Assembly (NCBI GenBank): GCA_022573485.1
Contig: JACZTW010000214.1
Coordinates: 1-6,770, forward strand
Source: Planctomycetota bacterium
GTDB taxonomy: Bacteria; Planctomycetota; Phycisphaerae; UBA1845; CAIVHJ01
Reading direction: 5' to 3'
Length of the DNA: 6,770 nucleotides
Shown in pieces: positions 1-5,888 of the stretch. Position 1 is the stretch's first letter, and every line of letters starts with the position of its first letter. The position numbers and the translations under genes were made by a program. The notes beneath the pieces were generated by a model, which searched no databases, was not told the origin of the DNA, and saw only the letters and a list, made by a program, of their open reading frames with translations.

Positions 1-388
1 TCCCCACGCCGCCGAGGATGTGGGGCAAATAGTACGCACAACGGAAGATGGCGATGCCCTTTATTTGCTGGTTGAGCAGGACAGCCAGCAGCAGCGCCGC
101 CATCACGCCGAGCGGCGCGGCGCAGGCGGCAAACACCACAGTGTTGTAAACTGCCTTGAGGAAGCGCGGATGCGGCGGCACTTCCTCGGCTGGCACACTT
201 GCCGGCAGCACGCCGACGAGTAACTCACGGTAGTGTTGCAGGCCGACCCATTCGATGTCGCGCTCGGAGAACCCGTCCCACCGCGTAAAAGAGAGCAGCA
301 GCGATGCTGCGAGCGGTATGAGCGTCAACAGAATCAGCCCCGTGAGCCAGGGCCAAGTGAACCGAATTGCAGCGCCGTTGCGGTTCAT
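1..388 (-). CDS. Sugar ABC transporter permease, MalF/UgpA type (partial, C-terminus beyond window)
   Basis: Inner-membrane permease subunit of a carbohydrate ABC importer; it would form the channel with a second permease. The 129 readable residues match the start of the MalF/UgpA family: a first membrane segment at about residues 11-34 ending in SFTRWDG, the family-typical WVGLQHY near 47-53, then FLKAVYNTVVF (76-86), which opens the transmembrane permease domain, a second hydrophobic helix (about 84-105), and the segment FRCAYYLPHILGG (115-127) where relatives have a similar YxLP motif. The ATG at 388 is the first usable start, 29 bp after the solute-binding protein stop; no strong ribosome-binding site precedes it, so coupling to the upstream gene is likely. 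The C-terminal part with the EAA loop that contacts the ATPase lies outside the window. The transported sugar cannot be told from sequence. Family call is confident. Confidence 0.9.
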   Translation of the reverse strand, partial: MNRNGAAIRFTWPWLTGLILLTLIPLAASLLLSFTRWDGFSERDIEWVGLQHYRELLVGVLPASVPAEEVPPHPRFLKAVYNTVVFAACAAPLGVMAALLLAVLLNQQIKGIAIFRCAYYLPHILGGVG

Positions 389-417
389 GGCATCGTGTCG
401 CCGGCGCGCCAAAGTCG

Positions 418-1761
418 CTATGGCGATGACGCGAAGTGGGTCGAGATATCTGGATCGTCTTTCAAATTGGCCAAGAACTGCGTGCTCGTCACGCGATCGC
501 CCAGCAAATCCCGCAAATGTCGTTTGATCGCCCGATCCATCGTCTTCCAATGCGCCGTGATCGGCTGAACCCGCAGATAGTCGAAGGAAGTGATGAATTT
601 CTCCGTGCCGCTCCCCGATTTCGCCAAGGCCAGCTCGGAGGCTGCATCCAGCCGGGCGGGGATGACGCGGCGGCCTTGGGCGAAGATGTCCTGAGCTGCG
701 CGGGATGTAGTGAACAGGACGAACGCGGCGGCATCGCGCCGGCGCGGCTCGTCTGCATGACGATTGATCGCGATTCCGTCCCAAGTGACGCGCGTGAACC
801 GCCCGCCGGGGCCGCTGGGCATGTGCAGCACGCGGTAATGGTCGCGCAGCTCGGATTCCTCCAGCATGGGGATGAACCACGGCCCATTGATGACCATGGC
901 CACGCGGCCGGAGAGAAAGGCAATGTCCTGCCTCATTTGGCCCAACTCGCCCGGTGCCGGACAAACTCGATCCGCCAGCAGTAAATCGCGATAGAATTGC
1001 ATCGCGTCGCGCGCGGCAGGCCCCGTCAGCCGCCACTCGGTCCGCGATTCATCCAGCACCGCCGCCCCGTGGGACCACAGAATCGGCAAGTAGTAACCCC
1101 ACCACGGATGCCACAGGCCGTATTGATCCGTTCGACCATCGCCGTCAAAGTCGCAGGTCAGTTGCCGGCAACAACTGCGAAACTCGTCAATCGTCCAATC
1201 GTCCCGTAATTGCTCTGCCAAAGGCACGGCCTGACCTGCCCGCGCGGCGGGTGCCGGCGCGGGCGCTCGCTCGACGCACTTCATGTTCACGTAAATCAAC
1301 AAGTTGCCGCCGTAAAGCGGCAGAGCCCGAGGCACGCCGCCGTAGCGGAATGACGCCGTGGCTGTTGGATGGAAGTCGCTGCGCAGGCGCTGAAGCGTTC
1401 GTTCCTCGATCACGTCCGTCAGATCGGCGAGGCTTGTGTCAGCATAATGAGGAAACGACTCGTCCTGCACCATGAACACATCCGGCGCCACGCCGGCGAG
1501 CAACTGGCGACGAATCTTGTGGTCGTATTGTGTGCCGTACCCCGGAATGTACTCCTGCCGGACGCGGACGCCGGCGTGCGACTGCTCGAAGGCCTCGATC
1601 ACGCGCTGCCAGCGCTCGAAGTCCCGATAGCCGCCGTAGTGCGCGAAGCGAATGACGCCGTCCGGTTGCGAACGGTTCGCATAATGCGCCACCGTGTCGC
1701 CCAGCAACCACCAGGCGATCCCACATATCGCGATGCCGGCAGCCACTCGCCTGGTCATCAT
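418..1761 (-). CDS. Extracellular solute-binding protein, family 1 (sugar ABC importer)
   Basis: Binding protein that would capture a sugar or similar solute outside the inner membrane and hand it to the adjacent permease. With the start at 1761 it has 447 residues, normal for the family. Seen: basic MTRR then a hydrophobic stretch (about residues 7-22) as signal peptide or anchor; FAHYGGY (39-45) at the first beta strand; AGVAPDVFMV (89-98), the usual PDV segment; WTIDEF near 189; an EF-hand-like loop DFDGDGRTDQYG (204-215), often seen in this family; and FLSGRVAMVINGPW (282-295), the family's G-x-AM-x-x-x-G-x-W motif. The ATG at 1761 overlaps the TGA of the 88-residue gene (ATGA), suggesting translational coupling; an open frame reaches up to 1857 but would overlap that gene by about 100 bp. 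No lipobox cysteine is evident. The permease gene follows after 29 bp. Confidence 0.92.
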   Translation of the reverse strand: MMTRRVAAGIAICGIAWWLLGDTVAHYANRSQPDGVIRFAHYGGYRDFERWQRVIEAFEQSHAGVRVRQEYIPGYGTQYDHKIRRQLLAGVAPDVFMVQDESFPHYADTSLADLTDVIEERTLQRLRSDFHPTATASFRYGGVPRALPLYGGNLLIYVNMKCVERAPAPAPAARAGQAVPLAEQLRDDWTIDEFRSCCRQLTCDFDGDGRTDQYGLWHPWWGYYLPILWSHGAAVLDESRTEWRLTGPAARDAMQFYRDLLLADRVCPAPGELGQMRQDIAFLSGRVAMVINGPWFIPMLEESELRDHYRVLHMPSGPGGRFTRVTWDGIAINRHADEPRRRDAAAFVLFTTSRAAQDIFAQGRRVIPARLDAASELALAKSGSGTEKFITSFDYLRVQPITAHWKTMDRAIKRHLRDLLGDRVTSTQFLANLKDDPDISTHFASSP

Positions 1762-2024
1762 GGTCCGGGTTTGAGAATCGTGATTATCGAATTCGAATCG
1801 AGATTGAGGGCGCTGATCTCGCCGTCCGGTTTCTTGATCCGCAAGCGCGTGAGCCACAGCCTGCCTTTCTTGCCGTGGGCGAACCAGGCGCCCGTCGGTT
1901 CCATTTCGTGCGAGACGACCTCGCCCTCGACGACCGTCGAATACGCGCCGGCGCGGCGCTGGATGACTTGCTCAACCCGGACGAGCGTGCCCGGCGGAAT
2001 CGGTTTGCGAACCATTGTTTCCAT
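1758..2024 (-). CDS. Small conserved-looking protein of unknown function, first gene of the importer cluster
   Basis: An 88-residue soluble protein whose family I do not recognise with certainty. It has no signal peptide or membrane segment and is rich in alternating hydrophobic/charged stretches (GTLVRVEQVIQRR, STVVEGEVVSHE, LWLTRLRIKK, ALNLDSNSIITIL), which suggests a small all-beta fold such as an SH3-like barrel; this is inference. The start is well supported: GAGGTG at 2039-2034 stands 9 nt before the ATG at 2024. Its TGA overlaps the ATG of the solute-binding protein gene by 4 bp, so the two are very likely translated together and the protein may serve the importer or its expression. 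A second ATG at 2031 lies in another frame and is not used. Real gene: likely. Function: unknown. Confidence 0.8.
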   Translation of the reverse strand: METMVRKPIPPGTLVRVEQVIQRRAGAYSTVVEGEVVSHEMEPTGAWFAHGKKGRLWLTRLRIKKPDGEISALNLDSNSIITILKPGP

Positions 2025-2033
2025 GAGTCATTG

Positions 2034-2039
2034 CACCTC
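2034..2039 (-). promoter_or_regulatory. Ribosome-binding site of the 88-residue gene
   Basis: GAGGTG on the minus strand, 9 nt before the ATG at 2024. It decides between this start and the out-of-frame ATG at 2031, which would sit only 2 nt from it. Confidence 0.7.
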
Positions 2040-2050
2040 GGCCGGGAAGA

Positions 2051-2117
2051 GGCTTCAGGCTACAGCCTACAGGCTACAGGATCAAGCTTCTTGCCCTGAA
2101 GCCCGAAGCCCGAAGCC
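2051..2117. repeat. Two arrays of related 7-bp units in opposite orientation
   Basis: Four 7-bp units lie end to end at 2051-2078 (GGCTTCA, GGCTACA, GCCTACA, GGCTACA) and three more at 2097-2117 (TGAAGCC, CGAAGCC, CGAAGCC). Read on the minus strand the first array is TGTAGCC, TGTAGGC, TGTAGCC, TGAAGCC, so the two arrays are the same kind of unit facing each other. Their outer and inner ends form a perfect 9-bp inverted repeat, GGCTTCAGG (2051-2059) and CCTGAAGCC (2095-2103), with a 35-nt loop. The element sits in the leader of the importer cluster, ending 12 bp before the ribosome-binding site of the 88-residue gene. A dispersed genomic repeat is the simplest reading; a role in transcription ending or mRNA folding is possible. 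Confidence 0.75.
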
Positions 2118-2132
2118 CGGCCTTCTGCGGAA

Positions 2133-2180
2133 CTGGCGGGCGGGCGGGCCCGCTGGCGGGCAGGCCGGCCTGCTGGCGAG
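2133..2180. repeat. 20-bp tandem repeat, near-palindromic units, directly after the HD-like gene stop
   Basis: Two adjacent 20-bp units (2133-2152 and 2153-2172) match at 17 of 20 positions, and a third copy begins at 2173 (CTGGCGAG) before running into the stop codon of the HD-like gene at 2183. CTGGCG thus recurs at exactly 20-bp steps. Each unit holds a palindrome: GCGGGCCCGC (2144-2153) and GCAGGCCGGCCTGC (2160-2173). In the minus-strand transcript these give strong GC-rich hairpins within 25 nt of the stop, so the element may end transcription or protect the 3' end; there is no U tract after them, which argues against a classical intrinsic terminator. Confidence 0.7.
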
Positions 2181-2888
2181 TCAATCGAAGGGCACCGGCT
2201 TGGATCGCGACTGCGCCGCGGCTTCGGTCAGATCCTCCGCATGCGTGTGGATTCTCAAGGCGTTCATGAAAGTCGATAGTGCTTCCAGCCGTTGCCGGGC
2301 AATTCTTCTGACCGGTTCGGAGCGCAGAGACTCCTTGATTCGCGCGGGCCAGAAGTGATATTCCTGTTGGCGATCCCAGGTCTCCAGGATCGACCGAATC
2401 GCCCGACCGTCTTCCAGTTGTTTGTGAATCATTTGGAACAGGGCCAGGGGACCGATGCTGTCCAGGCTGGTCGCGTCGGCCACGACTTGCGCCGTCATGT
2501 TCGTGGTTTTACGCCCGCCCGCCTCGCGAATGATGCGGCCGACGGATTCCAGTCGCTTCGCGGCGAAAATATCTCGCAGCGCGTCGGCGGATTTGTCGGC
2601 GCTGATCTCCCGCTGAACCATGGACAGCGGCTTGGCCAGAATGTCCGCCCGGCAGATTGAACCCTCCACGAACTGCACGACCCAAGCCGCATCCTGATAC
2701 AGGGCGGCCGCCGCCAGAACATCCCGATCAGCGCTGCTGGGTTGCATGCCGAGCAGCTCGGCGATGGCCGCCGAGGAGACGCAGATGCGTTGGGCATGTT
2801 CCCAAATGAAACCTTCGATCCGACCGTCCGTGGTGCGGATGGTCAAATCAGATTCAGCTTGCTGCCAAACCGCTTCCCTGACATCCAT
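2181..2888 (-). CDS. HD-domain-like protein with a degenerate HD doublet (function unknown)
   Basis: A 235-residue soluble protein that reads as a distant HD-superfamily member. EHAQRICVSSAAIAELLG (30-47) resembles the first HD helix with its metal-ligand histidine (H31); AAALYQDAAW (60-69) sits where relatives have ALxHDIGx, so the key histidine is glutamine (Q65) while D66 remains; QVVADATSLDSIGP (134-147) matches the late block DADRLDxIG with D138 kept. HD proteins are usually metal-dependent phosphohydrolases; loss of a ligand suggests altered metal binding or a non-catalytic role. The ATG at 2888 was chosen because GGGAGG (2899-2894) lies 5 nt before it; the frame is open back to 2972, but the extra residues look non-coding. 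It is 117 bp downstream of mqnC on the same strand and may be cotranscribed. The C-terminus (about 170-235) is charged and helical-looking. HD assignment rests on motif reading only. Confidence 0.72.
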   Translation of the reverse strand: MDVREAVWQQAESDLTIRTTDGRIEGFIWEHAQRICVSSAAIAELLGMQPSSADRDVLAAAALYQDAAWVVQFVEGSICRADILAKPLSMVQREISADKSADALRDIFAAKRLESVGRIIREAGGRKTTNMTAQVVADATSLDSIGPLALFQMIHKQLEDGRAIRSILETWDRQQEYHFWPARIKESLRSEPVRRIARQRLEALSTFMNALRIHTHAEDLTEAAAQSRSKPVPFD

Positions 2889-2892
2889 GACG

Positions 2893-2899
2893 CCCTCCC
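2893..2899 (-). promoter_or_regulatory. Ribosome-binding site of the HD-like gene
   Basis: GGGAGGG on the minus strand just before the ATG at 2888. Its strength and spacing fix that start rather than the more upstream ATG at 2972, which lacks a comparable site. Confidence 0.7.
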
Positions 2900-3005
2900 G
2901 TGGGCAGCCGCCGCTGGTGCCGATATTGCGGGGACGAAATTCCACCGGCCCGCGGCACCCGGCGCCGCGCACGACACATAGACTACACGGAGCCGCCGCC
3001 GAAGT

Positions 3006-4190
3006 CTAATCGCCACCCGTCGAGTCCGTGTCGATCTGGACGGCGGGGCGATAGTAACAATCGCGCTTCTGGGGACGCCAGCCGGCATCGGTGATCAAGT
3101 GTCGGATTTGTGATTCGCTGAGGCTGAAGGTCGTATCCGCGGCGGACACGACGTTCTCTTCCATCATCACTGAGCCCATGTCGTTGGCGCCGTAGAATAA
3201 GGCGAGTTGTCCGATCTTCGGCCCCTGCGTGACCCAACTGGATTGAATGTTGGGGATGTTGTCGAGGAAAATGCGCGAGACGGCGAGCATCTTCAAATAC
3301 TCGTTGGCGTCGGCGAGGACCAAGTGCTTGCCGTCGGGTGACGCGCCCCGCGAGGGCGGCATTTGTCGCACGCGCCCCAGCGGCGTGCTGCCCGGTTGAA
3401 ACGTCCAGCAAATGTAAGCCGTGAACCCGCCGGTCTCGTCTTGTAAATCGCGAATGAGTTGCAAATGCTCGATCCGCTCAGCGATGGTCTCGATATGGCC
3501 GAACATCATGGTGATGCTGGTGCGCATGCCGATGGAGTGCGCTTCGCGCATGACCGCCAGATACTCGGATGTCGTCGTCTTGCCCTGGGCGATCTTCCGT
3601 CGCACACGATCGACCAAAATCTCGCCGCCGCCGCCCGGGATCGTGTCCAGCCCAGCCTCCTGCAATCGGAGCAGCACGTCGCGCACGGGCATGTCGAAAA
3701 TCTGATGAAACGCCCAGATTTCCGGCGGGCTGAAGGCATGAATGTGAATGCCGGGGTATGCGCGTTTGATAAAGCGCATCAAATCGAGGTACCACTCGAA
3801 CGGCAACATCTCCGCCGGCACCAAGCCGCCCTGCATCAGGATTTGCGTCCCGCCGATGGCCAGCAACTCTTCGATCTTGCTGCCGATGTCCTCGAAACGG
3901 AGCACGTAGCCGTCCGGCAGATCCTCGCGCCCGGAGTTCATTCCCGGCGGATCGGCCTTGAAATTGCAGAAAATGCACTTGGCGGTGCAGTAGTTGGCGT
4001 AGTTGATGTTTCGATCGACGACGTACGTGCGATAATCCTCCGGGTGCAGCCGCTGCGTAGCGCGGTGCGCTCGTCGGCCGAGTTCGTGGAGGCCACAATC
4101 CGCGTACAGCGCCAGCGCGTCCTGCGCGCTGATCCGTCCCTCGCTCGTCGAGGCTGAAGCGGGTTGAGTTGTCTCCGTCAGTGGGGTCAT
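3006..4190 (-). CDS. mqnC: Cyclic dehypoxanthinyl futalosine synthase (radical SAM)
   Basis: Cytoplasmic radical SAM enzyme that cyclises dehypoxanthine futalosine to its cyclic form in the futalosine route to menaquinone. Of 394 residues, 20-30 at the N-terminus (rich in T, S, A) are extra; the rest is full length. Seen: VVDRNINYANYC (57-68), the MqnC hallmark, which separates it from MqnE (there HINPTN); the iron-sulfur motif C68-x3-C72-x2-C75; GGTQILMQGG (113-122), the SAM-binding glycine region; HAFSPPEI (151-158); LDTIPGGGGEIL (181-192); TSITMMFGHIET (224-235); and WTFQPGSTPLG (262-272). The ATG at 4190 overlaps the mqnA TGA by 4 bp, so translation is probably coupled; only weak AGG-type sequence precedes it. 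Product name is confident; activity is inferred from the family. Confidence 0.96.
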   Translation of the reverse strand: MTPLTETTQPASASTSEGRISAQDALALYADCGLHELGRRAHRATQRLHPEDYRTYVVDRNINYANYCTAKCIFCNFKADPPGMNSGREDLPDGYVLRFEDIGSKIEELLAIGGTQILMQGGLVPAEMLPFEWYLDLMRFIKRAYPGIHIHAFSPPEIWAFHQIFDMPVRDVLLRLQEAGLDTIPGGGGEILVDRVRRKIAQGKTTTSEYLAVMREAHSIGMRTSITMMFGHIETIAERIEHLQLIRDLQDETGGFTAYICWTFQPGSTPLGRVRQMPPSRGASPDGKHLVLADANEYLKMLAVSRIFLDNIPNIQSSWVTQGPKIGQLALFYGANDMGSVMMEENVVSAADTTFSLSESQIRHLITDAGWRPQKRDCYYRPAVQIDTDSTGGD

Positions 4191-5008
4191 GTGGCCGCCT
4201 GTAATTCCTGCGCGCCGGGCACCAGCCCGCTCGCCGTCGCCCGGTCAAAGAAGCGGATCATGCCTTCAACGTGTTTGTCCGTCAGGCCGAACGTGAGATA
4301 ACGCTCCAAGTATTGCTGCGCGAGCGCCGCGGGCCAACCGTGCCGCGGGCCGAATTCGACGGCCAGTTGCCCCCCCTTGCGCACGCCGCGATCGCGGGCA
4401 GCGCTCAACATTTCGCCCAGCGAGCGCGTGTCCCGAGCGCGGTCCGCCGCCCACACTGCAAACACGAACGGCAGGCCCGTCCAAGTCTTCCACGCACTGC
4501 CCAAATCAACTTGATACCGAAATTCGTCCGGAGAAATGCCGACAACCTTGTCGCCGATCAAGAGAACCGATTCGCACTGCTCGAGCGACGCGGCGTCTTC
4601 CAGTTGGACGAAAGACACGTCTTCTCCGTACAGTGCGGGCCAAATCAGGCGGGCCAGGATCACCGAAGTGTGCGAGTCCAGGTCCAAATGAATGCGGCGA
4701 ATGTCGGTCGGCGGAACTTTGGAAAAGATGCGCACCGTCAGCGTCTCGCCGTCGCAGCCGATGCAGGCATCGGACACGATTTGAAGTTCGCTGTTGTGCC
4801 TCAGCAGGTCGATCACGGGCACGAGGGCGGCGTCGAAATCACCGCCCAGCAGCCGCGCGGTGAGTCGCGAGGGCACGTCAAAGTCCAGCCGCACCGCGGA
4901 TTCCCGCTCCAGGCCGCAGATCAACGGGCGGGCGTTCAAATACGAAACCACGCCCAGACGCCAGGGCGATTGACCCGCACCGCGCTTGCCACTATTCTCG
5001 GTAGCCAT
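4187..5008 (-). CDS. mqnA: Chorismate dehydratase
   Basis: First enzyme of the futalosine menaquinone pathway; it dehydrates chorismate to 3-[(1-carboxyvinyl)oxy]benzoate in the cytoplasm. The 273-residue protein has the periplasmic-binding-protein-like fold of the family. Seen: LGVVSYLNARPL (18-29), the family's opening signature; DAALVPV (59-65); SHTSV (112-116); VLLIGDKV (148-155); and LGSAWKTWTGLPFVFAVW (169-186), all characteristic of MqnA. The start at 5008 is chosen because GGAG (5017-5014) lies 5 nt upstream; the frame runs on to an ATG at 5083, but that would cover the promoter and the divergent gene's start. mqnC follows with a 4-bp overlap, so two steps of one pathway share an operon. 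mqnE, mqnB and mqnD must lie elsewhere if the pathway is complete. Confidence 0.95.
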   Translation of the reverse strand: MATENSGKRGAGQSPWRLGVVSYLNARPLICGLERESAVRLDFDVPSRLTARLLGGDFDAALVPVIDLLRHNSELQIVSDACIGCDGETLTVRIFSKVPPTDIRRIHLDLDSHTSVILARLIWPALYGEDVSFVQLEDAASLEQCESVLLIGDKVVGISPDEFRYQVDLGSAWKTWTGLPFVFAVWAADRARDTRSLGEMLSAARDRGVRKGGQLAVEFGPRHGWPAALAQQYLERYLTFGLTDKHVEGMIRFFDRATASGLVPGAQELQAAT

Positions 5009-5062
5009 AGATTCTCCGGACCATTCACGACCGCGCGCCAGCGCGATTGAGCATCCGCCGGC

Positions 5063-5091
5063 ATTATAGAGATCCTCACGCATGAAGCCAA
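5063..5091 (-). promoter_or_regulatory. Sigma-70-type promoter for the mqnA-mqnC operon
   Basis: On the minus strand TTGGCT (5091-5086) and a perfect TATAAT (5068-5063) are separated by exactly 17 bp. Transcription would begin near 5056, giving a leader of about 48 nt before the mqnA ATG at 5008. The -35 box lies inside codons 2-4 of the divergent lipoprotein gene as started at 5082. Confidence 0.65.
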
Positions 5092-5747
5092 CTAACCAAT
5101 GCGAGCACGCCCAACACCAGCAAGTGGCACCCGCGCGCTGCTATTTTCAGAAAATTTGTATCGCGGCGGTGCTGGCAGTGTCCGCCGGGCTGTTCGGCTG
5201 TCACTCGGCACCTTTCAATCGCGTCGCAGTCACGGATATTCGCTCAGACGCTACGCCGGAACTGTACTATGAGGATTTTGACGAATCATATTTCCGCCTG
5301 CGGGACGGCGGGCTTGTGGACCTGGTCCTGCGCAAGCAGACCCGCGCCGCCGCCGACCAGACCCGCAAGATCGTTCAAATCATCGTGTTGCGGTCGTATT
5401 GGAAGCCGTTTCCGGGAAGAACCTACGCGAACGATTCCATGCTCAACGCGAATTTGTGCTACGTGCTGATCAAGGGCGACTCGGCCATCAGTTACGAGGG
5501 CGGCGGGTTTTTTCAGTATACTGAGAAGAACGGCGGCGAAGTGATCATCGGCAAGCTGGAGTGCGGCGACCTGCAACCACTGCGCCGCGTCGGCGGGGAT
5601 CTGAGCACTTTCGAGCGTGCCCGGATTTCCGGAAAGTTCAAAGCCCGGCGCGACGACCGCCGCACCACGCAGATCATAAACCGCATCGACCATCTCCTCG
5701 GCCCCCCACCGCGCATCGAACCCGCCCACCGAGGCCCGGACTACTAG
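5082..5747 (+). CDS. Putative lipoprotein of unknown function
   Basis: A 221-residue protein I do not recognise. A hydrophobic stretch (about 25-38) ends in GLFGC, a lipobox-like site with C40 as the likely lipidated residue, so the mature part should sit at a membrane facing outward. The mature region alternates acidic and basic segments; it includes YYEDFDESYFRLRDGG (62-77), IVQIIVLRSYWKPFPG (97-112), YEGGGFFQY (138-146) and a basic tail ending HLLGPPPR. No catalytic motif is visible. The N-region before the hydrophobic core is unusually long, about 24 residues with two cysteines and three histidines, and no clear ribosome-binding site precedes the ATG at 5082; a GTG at 5124 would give a more usual signal peptide. 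It is divergent from mqnA and shares its upstream region. Coding status is well supported by length and composition; function is unknown. Confidence 0.72.
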   Translation: MKPTNQCEHAQHQQVAPARCYFQKICIAAVLAVSAGLFGCHSAPFNRVAVTDIRSDATPELYYEDFDESYFRLRDGGLVDLVLRKQTRAAADQTRKIVQIIVLRSYWKPFPGRTYANDSMLNANLCYVLIKGDSAISYEGGGFFQYTEKNGGEVIIGKLECGDLQPLRRVGGDLSTFERARISGKFKARRDDRRTTQIINRIDHLLGPPPRIEPAHRGPDY

Positions 5748-5784
5748 GCTGCGCGGCTGCGGACTCGACGGCGTGGTTCTGAAG

Positions 5785-5874
5785 ATGGACTGGGATGACG
5801 CCTGGCCGATCGAAGGGCAGAGGATGATCCGAATTCGCATTGCCCAGGTTGAAACCACTTGGGCCACGATGTGA
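5785..5874 (+). other. Possible small ORF or remnant of a longer coding region
   Basis: Within the 141-bp gap between two plus-strand genes, a 29-codon frame starts at ATG 5785 (MDWDDAWPIEG at its beginning, RMIRIRIAQVETTW later) and stops at 5874. The same frame is open further upstream, reading GLDGVVLK before the ATG, with a possible GTG at 5773. The residue pattern looks protein-like (tryptophan-rich, alternating IRIRI), more so than expected of spacer DNA, but there is no good ribosome-binding site. It may be a small protein, the decayed end of a former gene, or chance. Confidence 0.25.
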
Positions 5875-5888
5875 AGGGATGACGGCAG

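Noticed and set aside
385..393. Two-codon minicistron (ATG CCA TGA) overlapping the permease start
   Set aside because: No ribosome-binding site precedes it and such short overlaps arise readily by chance.
418..1475. Long plus-strand and second minus-strand open frames across the solute-binding protein gene
   Set aside because: They are rich in R, P, S and A with no domain pattern, as expected for opposite-strand frames of a GC-rich gene; the minus-strand frame from 1761 has clear family motifs.
2951..2969. Hairpin CGCGGC / GCCGCG after mqnC as a terminator
   Set aside because: A 6-bp GC stem in GC-rich DNA is weak evidence and no T run follows.
2889..2972. N-terminal extension of the HD-like protein to ATG 2972
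   Set aside because: The added residues are Gly/Arg/Pro-rich and the ATG at 2888 has a strong ribosome-binding site.
5286..5867. 193-codon minus-strand frame opposite the lipoprotein gene
   Set aside because: It has no recognisable motif or ribosome-binding site and mirrors the real gene; the plus-strand frame has a lipobox and better residue patterns.
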